A stretch of 31,739 nucleotides of DNA from an uncultured Lachnospiraceae bacterium (GTDB lineage Bacteria; Bacillota; Clostridia; Lachnospirales; Lachnospiraceae), in the NCBI GenBank assembly GCA_910577655.1, contig CAJTOW010000036.1, forward strand, positions 1 to 31,739, read 5' to 3'. Below the pieces are notes generated by a model that was given only the letters and a program-made list of their open reading frames with translations, searched no databases and was not told where the DNA came from. Below, piece after piece: positions 15,671 to 23,584 of the stretch (positions are counted from its first letter, which is position 1; each line of letters starts with the position of its first letter). Both the position numbers and the translations under genes were made by a program.

Positions 15671-17062
15671 CTAATTTGCCTTAGAAGAAATATATTCGTG
15701 AATCCCTCTGGCCCCATGCTTTCCCGCTTCCATAGCCAGGATCACCGTAGCGGCTCCGGTCACCGCGTCACCTCCGGCAAAGACGCCCTCCCGGGTGGTC
15801 TGCCCGTTCTGCGCTTCTGCCACGATGCATTTCCGCTTATTGGTCTCCAGACCTCTGGTGGTAGAAGAAATCAGCGGATTTGGAGAAGTCCCCAGGGACA
15901 TGATCACTGTGTCTACCTCAATGGTGTAATCAGAACCTTCGATCTCCACCGGTCTTCTTCTTCCAGAAGCATCCGGCTCCCCAAGCTCCATCCTGCGGAC
16001 TACCATACCTTTGACCCAGCCATTTTCATCGGTCAGGATCTCCACCGGGTTGGTCAGCAGATCGAAGACCACGCCTTCCTCCCTGGCGTGGTGAACCTCC
16101 TCCACACGGGCCGGAAGCTCCGCCTCACTGCGGCGGTAGACGATATGTACATCCGCTCCCAGGCGCAGGGCGGTCCTGGCCGCATCCATGGCCACATTGC
16201 CGCCGCCTACCACAGCTACCTTACGGCCTGCCACGATGGGGGTGTCATAGTCATCCCGGAAGGCCTTCATCAGATTGCTTCTGGTCAGGTACTCGTTGGC
16301 AGAAAAGACACCGTTGGCATTCTCCCCCGGAATCCCCATGAACTTGGGAAGTCCTGCGCCGGAGCCGATGAACACCGCCTCAAAGCCTTCCTCCTCCATC
16401 AGTTCGTCAATGGTCACGGATTTGCCGATGATCACGTCTGTCTCTATGGTGACCCCCAGCTTCTTCACATTCTCAATCTCCGCACGCACCACCGTCTCCT
16501 TGGGCAGACGGAATTCCGGGATTCCGTAGGTCAGCACGCCTCCCGGCTCATGGAGAGCCTCGAAGATGGTCACCTCATATCCAAGCTTGGCCAGATCCCC
16601 GGCGCAGGTCAGCCCCGCGGGACCGGAACCCACCACCGCCACCTTGTGCCCGTTCTTTTCCACGGATACTTTGGGGATGAATCCGTTTTCCCTGGACCAG
16701 TCTGCCACGAAACGCTCCAGCTTTCCGATGGAGACAGGCTCTCCCTTGATGCCGCGGATGCACTGACCCTCGCACTGGGTCTCCTGGGGGCATACGCGCC
16801 CACAGACTGCGGGAAGGGCAGATGCCTCCGCGATCACACCGGCCGCCGCCTCAAAATCCCCTGCCTCCACTTCCCGGATAAATCCAGGGATATTGATGGA
16901 GACCGGACAGCCGCCCATACATTTTGCATTCTTACACTTTAAGCACCTGGATGCCTCCTCCATGGCTTCTTCTTTATTATAACCGTAGCAGACCTCCTCA
17001 AAGTTCGCCGCGCGGACCCTGGCCTCCTGCTCTCTTACCGGAACCTTCTTTAATATGTCCAT
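15671..17062 (-). CDS. nfnB: NfnB: large subunit of electron-bifurcating NADH-dependent ferredoxin:NADP+ oxidoreductase
   Basis: 463 aa, GltD/GltA-like. N-terminal Cys clusters CLKCKNAKCMGGC (from residue 40) and CGRVCPQETQCEGQC (from about 88) bind two 4Fe-4S clusters. GSGPAGLTCAGDLAKLG binds FAD, GGGNVAMDAARTALRLG binds NADPH, and FAGGDAVTGAATVILAM is the second FAD motif. It follows the nfnA gene by 48 bp, which distinguishes it from a glutamate synthase small subunit that would sit beside gltB. With NfnA it couples NADPH oxidation to NAD+ and ferredoxin reduction, or the reverse, in the cytoplasm. Confidence 0.88.
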   Translation of the reverse strand: MDILKKVPVREQEARVRAANFEEVCYGYNKEEAMEEASRCLKCKNAKCMGGCPVSINIPGFIREVEAGDFEAAAGVIAEASALPAVCGRVCPQETQCEGQCIRGIKGEPVSIGKLERFVADWSRENGFIPKVSVEKNGHKVAVVGSGPAGLTCAGDLAKLGYEVTIFEALHEPGGVLTYGIPEFRLPKETVVRAEIENVKKLGVTIETDVIIGKSVTIDELMEEEGFEAVFIGSGAGLPKFMGIPGENANGVFSANEYLTRSNLMKAFRDDYDTPIVAGRKVAVVGGGNVAMDAARTALRLGADVHIVYRRSEAELPARVEEVHHAREEGVVFDLLTNPVEILTDENGWVKGMVVRRMELGEPDASGRRRPVEIEGSDYTIEVDTVIMSLGTSPNPLISSTTRGLETNKRKCIVAEAQNGQTTREGVFAGGDAVTGAATVILAMEAGKHGARGIHEYISSKAN

Positions 17063-17110
17063 TTACTATCATCCTCCTATGAAAATTCAGGCTGTCAATT
17101 ATAGTTTCCC

Positions 17111-17992
17111 TCACCCACAGTTTCCGCAGCCGCCATGATGGGTGTCGCCTTCCTGGGCAGCCAGCATGGCGCGGCCCTCCTCGGTCCTGTAGATCTGCTG
17201 CCGCTTCATGGCCTCATCAAAGTTCACCAGATGCCCGTCGAATTCCGGCCCGTCCACGCAGGCAAACTTTACTTCCCCGCCCACACTCAAACGGCAGGCG
17301 CCGCACATGCCGGTACCGTCCACCATGATGGGGTTCATACTGACAATGGTCTTCAGTCCCAGTTCCTTTGTCAGAAGGCATACGAATTTCATCATGATCA
17401 TGGGGCCAATGGCCACACAGATATCATACTGGATCCCCTGGTTCTGCACCAGGTCTTTGATCACCTCGGTTACCATGCCTTTGCGTCCGTAGGAGCCGTC
17501 ATCAGTGGTCACATAGAGATTGCCTGCCACTTCCTTCATGGCATCCTCCAGGATCAGAAGCTCTTTGTTCTTGGCCCCTACGATCACATCCACCGCGATC
17601 CCGTGCTCCTTCATCCACTTTACCTGGGGATATACGGGGGCCGTGCCTACGCCGCCGGCCACAAACAGATACCTGCGGCCCTTCACCTGGGAAAGCTCCT
17701 CCTTCACAAACTCGGAAGCCTGCCCTAAGGGACCCACGAAATCCTGGAACCCATCCCCGGCTCCAAGACCTGCCATCCGCTGGGTGGATGCGCCCACGAT
17801 CTGGAAGACGATGGTCACGGTCCCCTTCTCCCGGTCAAAATCACAGATGGTCAGCGGGATCCGCTCCCCCTTCTCATCGATCTTTACAATCACAAATTCA
17901 CCTGGCTGGCAGGATTTTGCCACACGCGGGGCCTCCACGTCCATCAGGAAAATCTTCTCTGCCAGCTTTTCGGCCTTTAAAATCTTGTACAT
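17111..17992 (-). CDS. nfnA: NfnA: small subunit of the Nfn transhydrogenase
   Basis: 293 aa, PyrK/ferredoxin-NADP reductase-like. The order is an FAD-binding barrel (PGEFVIVKIDEKGERIPLTI), an NAD-binding half (VAGGVGTAPVYPQVKWMKE), and a C-terminal 2Fe-2S site with MCGACRLSVGGEVKFACVDGPEFDG, then a tail ending GGCGNCG. AGGAGGATAAGC precedes the ATG. It is the first gene of the nfnAB operon. A promoter with TTGTAA (minus-strand sense, 18133-18138), a 16-nt spacer and an extended -10 TGATAAAAT (-10 at 18111-18116) lies about 120 nt upstream. Confidence 0.88.
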   Translation of the reverse strand: MYKILKAEKLAEKIFLMDVEAPRVAKSCQPGEFVIVKIDEKGERIPLTICDFDREKGTVTIVFQIVGASTQRMAGLGAGDGFQDFVGPLGQASEFVKEELSQVKGRRYLFVAGGVGTAPVYPQVKWMKEHGIAVDVIVGAKNKELLILEDAMKEVAGNLYVTTDDGSYGRKGMVTEVIKDLVQNQGIQYDICVAIGPMIMMKFVCLLTKELGLKTIVSMNPIMVDGTGMCGACRLSVGGEVKFACVDGPEFDGHLVNFDEAMKRQQIYRTEEGRAMLAAQEGDTHHGGCGNCG

Positions 17993-18110
17993 GCTTATCC
18001 TCCTACATTTTCTGTCTTCCAGCCCCTATGTGCTGTAAAACTTGCGCAACAGTTCCTGGATCGTGCCTGAGAATTGCTTCCCGGCAGTTCTGCCAGTTCC
18101 AGCAACTAAT

Positions 18111-18138
18111 ATTTTATCATATTTCCTTTCAGTTACAA
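18111..18138 (-). promoter_or_regulatory. nfnAB promoter
   Basis: On the minus strand TTGTAA, 16 nt, TAAAAT with TG one base upstream. It leaves a leader of about 115 nt containing an imperfect hairpin (CTGGCAGAACTGCCGG area). Assigned by eye. Confidence 0.5.
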
Positions 18139-18277
18139 TAGTTAAGTTGTATCAGGATGGACGTTTGACCGCTTTTGTCTACCTGTCTGTTCCCCAGACA
18201 GCCAGATCACTGGTCATAAAAAAGCCTGCCAAAATAAAACAAGGTATCCTGACAGCAGGGCCAGAGCGTGCATGGCA

Positions 18278-18769
18278 TCAGTTACTCCGCTCATAGACCC
18301 GGTACGTATAACACAGGTTAAAACAGGTCTGTTCATCGCTTTCCTTCACCAGCTTCCACCCTCCGTCCTTGTCCAGATCCGGGAAATAAGTATCCGCCTC
18401 ATAGGCAAAGTCAATGGCCGTCACATAGGCCCGGTGGCAATAGGGCAGAAACTGCCGGTAGATGCTCTCACCGCCTATGATATAGATATCCTCGGCAGGG
18501 TATCCGGACAGAATCTCCAGGGCCTCCTCCACGCTGTGGCAGACCGTGGCGCCCCTGACCTGGTAAGCAGGATCCCGGGACAGCACAAGATTGGTCCGCT
18601 TGTGGAGGGGCCGGCCTCCGGGAAGGCTCTTCAGGGTCCTTTTCCCCATGACCACTACCCTGCCCAGGGTCGCATCCCGGAACCGCCTCTGGTCCTGGGG
18701 GATGGCCACAAGCAGCTGCCCATTCCTGCCTATAGCCCAGTGTTTGTCGACTGCTACGATTAGATTCAT
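18278..18769 (-). CDS. folA: Dihydrofolate reductase
   Basis: 163 aa, the usual length. MNLIVAVDKHWAIGRNGQLL is the Met20-loop region, IPQDQRRFRDAT carries the active-site acid (Asp), VVVMGKRTLKSLPGGRPL is the cofactor region, and IYIIGGESIYRQFLPY is the conserved GGxxxY segment. It reduces dihydrofolate with NADPH. Its promoter region has an inverted repeat TCACAGAA (18786-18793) with TTCTGTGA (18815-18822). It borders the nucleotide island at 18883-21836. Confidence 0.9.
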   Translation of the reverse strand: MNLIVAVDKHWAIGRNGQLLVAIPQDQRRFRDATLGRVVVMGKRTLKSLPGGRPLHKRTNLVLSRDPAYQVRGATVCHSVEEALEILSGYPAEDIYIIGGESIYRQFLPYCHRAYVTAIDFAYEADTYFPDLDKDGGWKLVKESDEQTCFNLCYTYRVYERSN

Positions 18770-18882
18770 TAAATATCCTTCCTCATCACAGAAATCTCTT
18801 GAAATCCATCATCATTCTGTGATATGATCATTTAATAAAAGACACTATTCACTTTAAATCAATAAGATCTATAACAAAGCCA

Positions 18883-19410
18883 ATGAGAAAAATCGTAATC
18901 ATTATTAACGGAAATGGTACTGTTGGAAAAGATACTTTGTGCGGTTTTGCAGGTGAAAGGTACAAAGTCACAAGCATTTCCGCCATTACACCGATTAAAA
19001 ACATCGCCCGACAGTATGGATGGAATGGAGAAAAGGATTCTAAATCCCGAAAATTTCTTGCAGATTTAAAAAAAGCATTTATTGAATACAATGATTTACC
19101 ATTTCTGTTTCTAACAGCTGAATATGAAAAATTTTTACATAGCGATATGTGTATTCTTTTTGTGCATATCAGAGAAAGGGACGAAATAAATAAATTTAAA
19201 AACCATGTAAAAATACCCTGCATCACACTTTTAATCCGACGGGACAATCTTTCGGAAAAATGGGGTAATGATTCTGATGATCAGGTTGAAAATTATACTT
19301 ATGATTATATTTATCATAATAACAAATCATTATCCGACGCCAAAGATGACTTCTGCACGTTTGTGCAGACTATATTGACAAACACTTTTAATGAGGAGGA
19401 ATGCTGTTAA
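18883..19410 (+). CDS. P-loop kinase resembling deoxynucleoside monophosphate kinases
   Basis: 175 aa. The N-terminal Walker A is GNGTVGKDT (residues 10-18), with Asp before the Thr as in phage-type dNMP kinases. SRKFLADLKKAFIEYNDLPF (about 55-74) is the substrate-binding helix expected there, and DDQVENYTYDYIYHN near the C-terminus resembles the closing strand. It probably phosphorylates a nucleotide. No good ribosome site is seen. It is AT-rich relative to folA. Its last 23 nt overlap the end of the convergent membrane-protein gene. Confidence 0.65.
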   Translation: MRKIVIIINGNGTVGKDTLCGFAGERYKVTSISAITPIKNIARQYGWNGEKDSKSRKFLADLKKAFIEYNDLPFLFLTAEYEKFLHSDMCILFVHIRERDEINKFKNHVKIPCITLLIRRDNLSEKWGNDSDDQVENYTYDYIYHNNKSLSDAKDDFCTFVQTILTNTFNEEECC

Positions 19411-20191
19411 GTGCACATGTATTATGTACAAAATCCCTGTTGTCCCATAAAGACTCAAAATACTTCCTGAAATATTTATCTCCCTTTCCATCACCATCAA
19501 AGCTCATTGCAAAACATTGCTGGCTTGGCTTTCCCCATAGATTTGCGCTGACAAATGACATTGCATCAATTCTAAGATAGGAAAACCCCGGATAAGTCTT
19601 ATGATAACGTATTTGAAGATTATCTTTATCTTTGCCACCATTTTCAAGAGCGTTACGCACATTCTCAACCCAGCGGGTTAAATTTTTCACCTTGTGAACT
19701 GCATCACTGCCACTGCACCCAGGTCCAATCTCATCCTCGGCCCTCATTGTTAGCATTTCAACGGAATCACAAGAGATAATTCTTACTTTTACTCCGTTTT
19801 CCAGAATTTTTTCTTTAAGTAAATCCCCTTTGACAGCAATATAGTTAGATAATCCCTCTGCAACAATATCAATAGAATGGCTGCATTGCTTCAAAGCCTC
19901 ATTGGCATCAAGGTTATTCATCTCGGCTTTCGACTCATACAGGTCGTGAAGCCTCCATATAGATATCAGCCCTTCCATGCGCTGCGTCTTCAGTATATAT
20001 TTCGCATTAATCCAGGTGACAAGCGCCGTAGCCACAACAGAAGCTCCGACGCTTAGTATGATTGTACCAACATCCGGATTCCATAATTTTTGAATACAAA
20101 ATCCGGCCAGGGTACACACTCCCCCGATGCATCCAACTGTCATGTTTACTGCTTTTCCATAATTTTCATCTGCATCTCTTTTTTTCGGCAT
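19388..20191 (-). CDS. Two-TM protein with a cytoplasmic PLD-like (DUF5919-like) domain
   Basis: 267 aa from ATG at 20191 (GGGGATGTAG upstream). Two hydrophobic helices (about residues 14-32 and 40-58) anchor it. The remainder has the SIDIVAEGLSNYIA, NGVKVRIISCDS, MRAEDEIG, NLQIRYHKTYPGFSYLRIDA and KYFRKYFESLWDN pattern of PLD-fold domains such as DUF5919. No intact pair of HxK motifs is present, so it is more likely a sensor or effector than a lipase. A 2-TM anchor plus ligand-sensing domain is common for defence effectors, but that role is inference. Confidence 0.5.
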   Translation of the reverse strand: MPKKRDADENYGKAVNMTVGCIGGVCTLAGFCIQKLWNPDVGTIILSVGASVVATALVTWINAKYILKTQRMEGLISIWRLHDLYESKAEMNNLDANEALKQCSHSIDIVAEGLSNYIAVKGDLLKEKILENGVKVRIISCDSVEMLTMRAEDEIGPGCSGSDAVHKVKNLTRWVENVRNALENGGKDKDNLQIRYHKTYPGFSYLRIDAMSFVSANLWGKPSQQCFAMSFDGDGKGDKYFRKYFESLWDNRDFVHNTCALNSIPPH

Positions 20192-20216
20192 TCTACATCC
20201 CCATATATTAATCACT

Positions 20217-20246
20217 GTAACAGTCCAGATCCCCCTGAACTGTTAC
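20217..20246. repeat. Dispersed hairpin repeat next to the radical SAM stop codon
   Basis: GTAACAGTCCAG, 6-nt ATCCCC, CTGAACTGTTAC: a 12-bp inverted repeat with one mismatch. It overlaps the TAG stop (20246-20248) by one base. Confidence 0.75.
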
Positions 20247-21091
20247 TAATCGCCATCACCGTGGTTCACACTGCAGGAATTACAAAGATTTCTATCATAA
20301 CGCCACAAACCCAGAGAGCAATTACAGCTGCCTGCCTGAATTATTGCACAGATACTGGAATATACAACAGGACACCGCACTGACTCTTTGATTCTCTCCG
20401 CGAATTCTAAAATTAAATCTTTTTGTGCAGAAATGACAATCGACGCATCATTTTCCCGGTGCAAAGTAGCACAAGGGGTATCCACTTTTTTGTCGAAAGC
20501 AACACCAATACAAATGTAGTCAGGCTGTGTCCGGTTAATTATCGCAATGTATTGTTCAATATCGTTAATCGCCTTTGGTGAACAAGGCTTAATATACAGA
20601 CCACTCTTCAGATAAGAACAGCGTTGAATCCGCTCAATATTTGAAGCTCTTTTCTCTATACCGGCAGCACCTGGCTCAATGGTATCCGTCTCCAGAAATG
20701 GCATTGATATATTAATAAAAATTGCATTTTTCTCTGCCAGAATATTTAATTCATGCAAAAGGTCATCGCTTATATATTCCTTCGTCGATATCTGAATATA
20801 AAACTTATTACCCAGCAGCCTCTTCAATACGAATAACACTCTGTCAATGCTGTCCCTGGTTTTAAACGGCTCCGTGTTTGGACAAAATGAAATAATACAT
20901 TCTCTGTTTTGATAATATCTATTCAGGTATTCAACTGCCTGCCGTAAATCCTCATAAGAGGCTACTATCTGTTCTTCAGACGCAGATGCAACATAACAGT
21001 ATTGGCAGCCACTGCCACATCCCCGATATGCCACATCTATAAATATTCTTCCATTTTCTTCAATAAGTAAATTACGATATGTTTCCTGCAT
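20246..21091 (-). CDS. Radical SAM protein of the SPL-like group
   Basis: 281 aa. C25-x3-C29-x2-C32 (CGSGCQYC) binds the catalytic 4Fe-4S cluster and is followed by Tyr. A PNTEPF segment near residue 71, ISTKEYISDDLLHEL near 101 and ISMPFLETDTIEPGAAGIEKR near 128 match the layout of spore-photoproduct-lyase-like radical SAM proteins. A C-terminal Cys group (CNCSLGLWRYDRNLCNSC) could bind a second cluster. It lies 10 bp after the ThyX-like gene. Thymine- or nucleotide-directed chemistry is a reasonable guess but the substrate is unknown. Confidence 0.75.
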   Translation of the reverse strand: MQETYRNLLIEENGRIFIDVAYRGCGSGCQYCYVASASEEQIVASYEDLRQAVEYLNRYYQNRECIISFCPNTEPFKTRDSIDRVLFVLKRLLGNKFYIQISTKEYISDDLLHELNILAEKNAIFINISMPFLETDTIEPGAAGIEKRASNIERIQRCSYLKSGLYIKPCSPKAINDIEQYIAIINRTQPDYICIGVAFDKKVDTPCATLHRENDASIVISAQKDLILEFAERIKESVRCPVVYSSICAIIQAGSCNCSLGLWRYDRNLCNSCSVNHGDGD

Positions 21092-21101
21092 GATATTGCC
21101 A

Positions 21102-21836
21102 TTAGTTTAAAATTTTTTCAAAAAGCTCCCTGTTAAACTCCTTATGGAACTGCTCTAACTGATCCGCAATCATTTCACAGCACTGACAGACTTCAGGATT
21201 TGCGGTTCCCTTAGAATTGCGCAGCTTATAAACGTGGGCCCATTCTGTAAGATTGACCTTAAAGATAAAATTGCTTGGTATACTCAGCATATATAATCCA
21301 CGCTTCACATCCGGATTATCTTTATATTCTTCTAAAATATATCCGTTAATTGTCTTTACATAAGTCTTCCCATTGTAATCCATGGTTTCAGGCAATGATA
21401 TATTTAACATCTGCGCAGCCAGATCTGTCGGCAAAACCTTTTCCTGATAATAAGCAGACATTTCATACTGAAAATCGGAAAATTTTGTTCTGGTGCTATT
21501 GCGGATAATTCTGTTATCAAACCGTTTTGTGTGTGCGTCCCAGTCGTCTTGCCCCGCTCTGTGCAAACCCTCAACAGTAATTGTAAAATCTATAAACCGC
21601 AGCATTGTTGTATGCTTCCATCCCCATTTGATCAGCTTAGTCAGCCAGTCATGGAATTCCTCAAAGTCCCCCCGCAGGTTCTCATCATATTCCCTCAGGC
21701 TTCCATTATGGTTTAATACCCTTTCACAAACTTCGTAAATATGCTGTTCCAGCTCCCGCGTCCATGAACGATGACTCATAAACATAGATACAATCGCATC
21801 ATCAATTCCTGTTACGGCATTTAAATATACATTCAT
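21102..21836 (-). CDS. Divergent ThyX-like (FAD-dependent thymidylate synthase fold) protein
   Basis: 244 aa, GGGAG 9 nt before the ATG. The C-terminal block FKVNLTEWAHVYKLRNSKGTANPEV (about residues 192-216) matches the NxRSLxxFLxLR....AQ.EI block of ThyX, with Arg206 at the dUMP-activating Arg. The middle (LIKWGWKHTTMLRFIDFTITVEG) matches its helix-strand. The ThyX signature RHRxxSxNxxSxR is not conserved: the region reads KRFDNRIIRNSTRTKF. It is therefore a ThyX-fold enzyme with altered flavin/nucleotide contacts. It is the first gene of the minus-strand trio. Confidence 0.65.
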   Translation of the reverse strand: MNVYLNAVTGIDDAIVSMFMSHRSWTRELEQHIYEVCERVLNHNGSLREYDENLRGDFEEFHDWLTKLIKWGWKHTTMLRFIDFTITVEGLHRAGQDDWDAHTKRFDNRIIRNSTRTKFSDFQYEMSAYYQEKVLPTDLAAQMLNISLPETMDYNGKTYVKTINGYILEEYKDNPDVKRGLYMLSIPSNFIFKVNLTEWAHVYKLRNSKGTANPEVCQCCEMIADQLEQFHKEFNRELFEKILN

Positions 21837-22040
21837 ATCATTTTCTCCCTTTTAGAAATTGGTACTACTCGTATTTTCCATTTTCAGTTTTATCACCTGA
21901 TATACATTTCGCAAGATATCATCAGACACCCCCTGAACTGTGGCGAACTTCTTCTTAAAGTACGATAAAGGATGGCATCTCTGCCATCCTGACTATTATA
22001 TATGAGCTTACGCTATATAGCAAGCACCTTTTTATGAAAA
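21837..22040 (-). promoter_or_regulatory. Intergenic region: AEC terminator hairpin, degenerate repeat, candidate promoter of the ThyX-like operon
   Basis: The hairpin AGGATGGCA (21969-21977) with TGCCATCCT (21982-21990) and a 4-nt loop follows the AEC gene. A degenerate copy of the dispersed repeat is at about 21923-21946. On the minus strand TTGCGA, 16 nt, TAAAAC is a weak promoter candidate for the ThyX-like gene. Confidence 0.4.
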
Positions 22041-22961
22041 TCACAGCACCATATTCCCCATGAAAACACAAAAAGGTATGGTAAACAGTGACAAAAGTGT
22101 GGTAATAGTAAAAAGCTCCGACGCATAATTGCTGTCCCTGTTATACTGGAGGGCCAGCATGGTTCCCATGGCGCAGGTCGGGCAGGCGGATGCCACCAGC
22201 ACAGCCAGCTTCACCATCATAGCCGCCGGCACCAGCACCAGGATCACAAGGGCCACCAGGGGCTCTGCCAGAAGCTTCAGGAAGCTGATCCAGTAGGTTC
22301 TGGGGCGTTTCATGGCCGAGAGAAGGTCGCCCTCCGCCAGGTTGCACCCTGCGATCAGCATAGCAAGAGGCGTATTCATGTCTCCTACCATATTCAGAGG
22401 CTCCGCCAGCATGTCCGGAACACGGATCCGCGCAAGAAAACAGATAATCCCCAGCCCAATTCCTATGGTGGCCGGCTGGATGAACTGCCTGATCACCATT
22501 CTGAAATTGGTACTTCCCGTCATCAGGGCCAGTCCATGGGACCAGACGCACAGATTGAACATGGTGATATAGGCAGTCATGTAGAATACACCCTCGCTCC
22601 CGATGATCCCATTGATCAGGGGGATCCCGATGAACCCGCAGTTAGAATAGATAGCGCTGAGCCGTTCCACCTCCGCATTGGCCTTATCCGAAGGAACCAG
22701 AAACCTGACCAGCACGATCATCGCCGCGATACTCACCAGACTCAGGGCCGCTGTCACCAGAAGCCCCTTAAGCCGCTCAGGCTGGAATTCAATCTGATAA
22801 GACATAAATAACATCGCCGGACAGACTACCTTCAGAAGCACTCCCGACATCCTCTTATTAGCCTGACTGTCAACAATCCCCGTCTTAAAGGCGATCACCC
22901 CGGCCAACAGAATCACAAACATTCCAATTATTTTTTCTATGGTTATAATAGTCAGTTCCAT
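22041..22961 (-). CDS. AEC (auxin efflux carrier) family transporter
   Basis: 306 aa with about 10 membrane segments in two repeats. The conserved IYSNCGFIGIPLINGI motif (about residues 104-119) is the AEC signature, and NTPLAMLIAGCNLA lies in the second half. The family moves organic anions such as malonate or malate, or amino-acid-derived acids. It overlaps mocA by 10 nt, so it is the last gene of the molybdenum-hydroxylase accessory operon and may carry a substrate or product of such an enzyme. Confidence 0.85.
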   Translation of the reverse strand: MELTIITIEKIIGMFVILLAGVIAFKTGIVDSQANKRMSGVLLKVVCPAMLFMSYQIEFQPERLKGLLVTAALSLVSIAAMIVLVRFLVPSDKANAEVERLSAIYSNCGFIGIPLINGIIGSEGVFYMTAYITMFNLCVWSHGLALMTGSTNFRMVIRQFIQPATIGIGLGIICFLARIRVPDMLAEPLNMVGDMNTPLAMLIAGCNLAEGDLLSAMKRPRTYWISFLKLLAEPLVALVILVLVPAAMMVKLAVLVASACPTCAMGTMLALQYNRDSNYASELFTITTLLSLFTIPFCVFMGNMVL

Positions 22962-23584
22962 AGCATCTTCTCTCTGGTGTCAATGTCCTCCAGTTCCCTG
23001 GGACTGGACGTCTCATGGCGGTACAGATCCCCGCTGTGACAACGGATCACTGCCCTTCCGCCCCGGTCTCCGGTCAGCATCATCAGCTCCGGCTCATAAC
23101 GCCGGGCAAACAATGCCGGGTTTCCGTCCACTCCCTGACAGGACAGACAAGCCATCCCCTTTCCACTCAGTTTCCATCCTGCAATCATATCCAGAATGGT
23201 CTGCCCCCGCAGCCAGGGCTGGTCGCAGACTGCAAAGCAGACCCCATCCTCTTTCCCATCCATCCGCTCCAGCGCCAGATGGATGGAATGGGAGATTCCC
23301 AGACCGCTGTTTTTGTTCTCTATCGGTTCGAACCCATGGCGCCCCAGATCCGTCAGGATCTGCTGGTACTGGCTGACCACCAGCTTCCTGTAGAAATGCT
23401 CCCCCGGAATAGCCAGCAGCTCCTGCGCCAGATGGCGGTACATAGGTCTGCCGTTTACACTGGCCAGAAGCTTGTTGCCGCCGAACCGCCTGCTGTCTCC
23501 TGCTGCCAGCAAAACCAGTACAATTTTAGGATCCCCTTGATATGGTGCCGGTTCCTGACCGGCTCCGCTTTTTTCGTTCTTCAT
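22952..23584 (-). CDS. mocA: MocA-like molybdenum cofactor nucleotidyltransferase
   Basis: 210 aa from ATG at 23584, which has GGAGG about 10 nt upstream; a GTG at 23608 is in frame but less likely. LLAAGDSRRFGGNKLLASVNGRPM is the nucleotide-binding signature, VCDQPWLRG the metal-binding DQP motif, and GNPALF a conserved C-terminal block. The family transfers CMP or a related nucleotide to Mo-molybdopterin for xanthine-dehydrogenase-type enzymes. It overlaps yqeB by 59 nt. Confidence 0.85.
   Translation of the reverse strand: MKNEKSGAGQEPAPYQGDPKIVLVLLAAGDSRRFGGNKLLASVNGRPMYRHLAQELLAIPGEHFYRKLVVSQYQQILTDLGRHGFEPIENKNSGLGISHSIHLALERMDGKEDGVCFAVCDQPWLRGQTILDMIAGWKLSGKGMACLSCQGVDGNPALFARRYEPELMMLTGDRGGRAVIRCHSGDLYRHETSSPRELEDIDTREKMLWN

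Noticed and set aside
15698..16942. Plus-strand ORF of 414 codons
   Set aside because: Antisense to nfnB; His-rich product with no domain, typical of a high-GC shadow frame.
15671..17062. Annotation as glutamate synthase small subunit
   Set aside because: No large subunit gene is adjacent, and an NfnA gene with a 2Fe-2S site directly precedes it.
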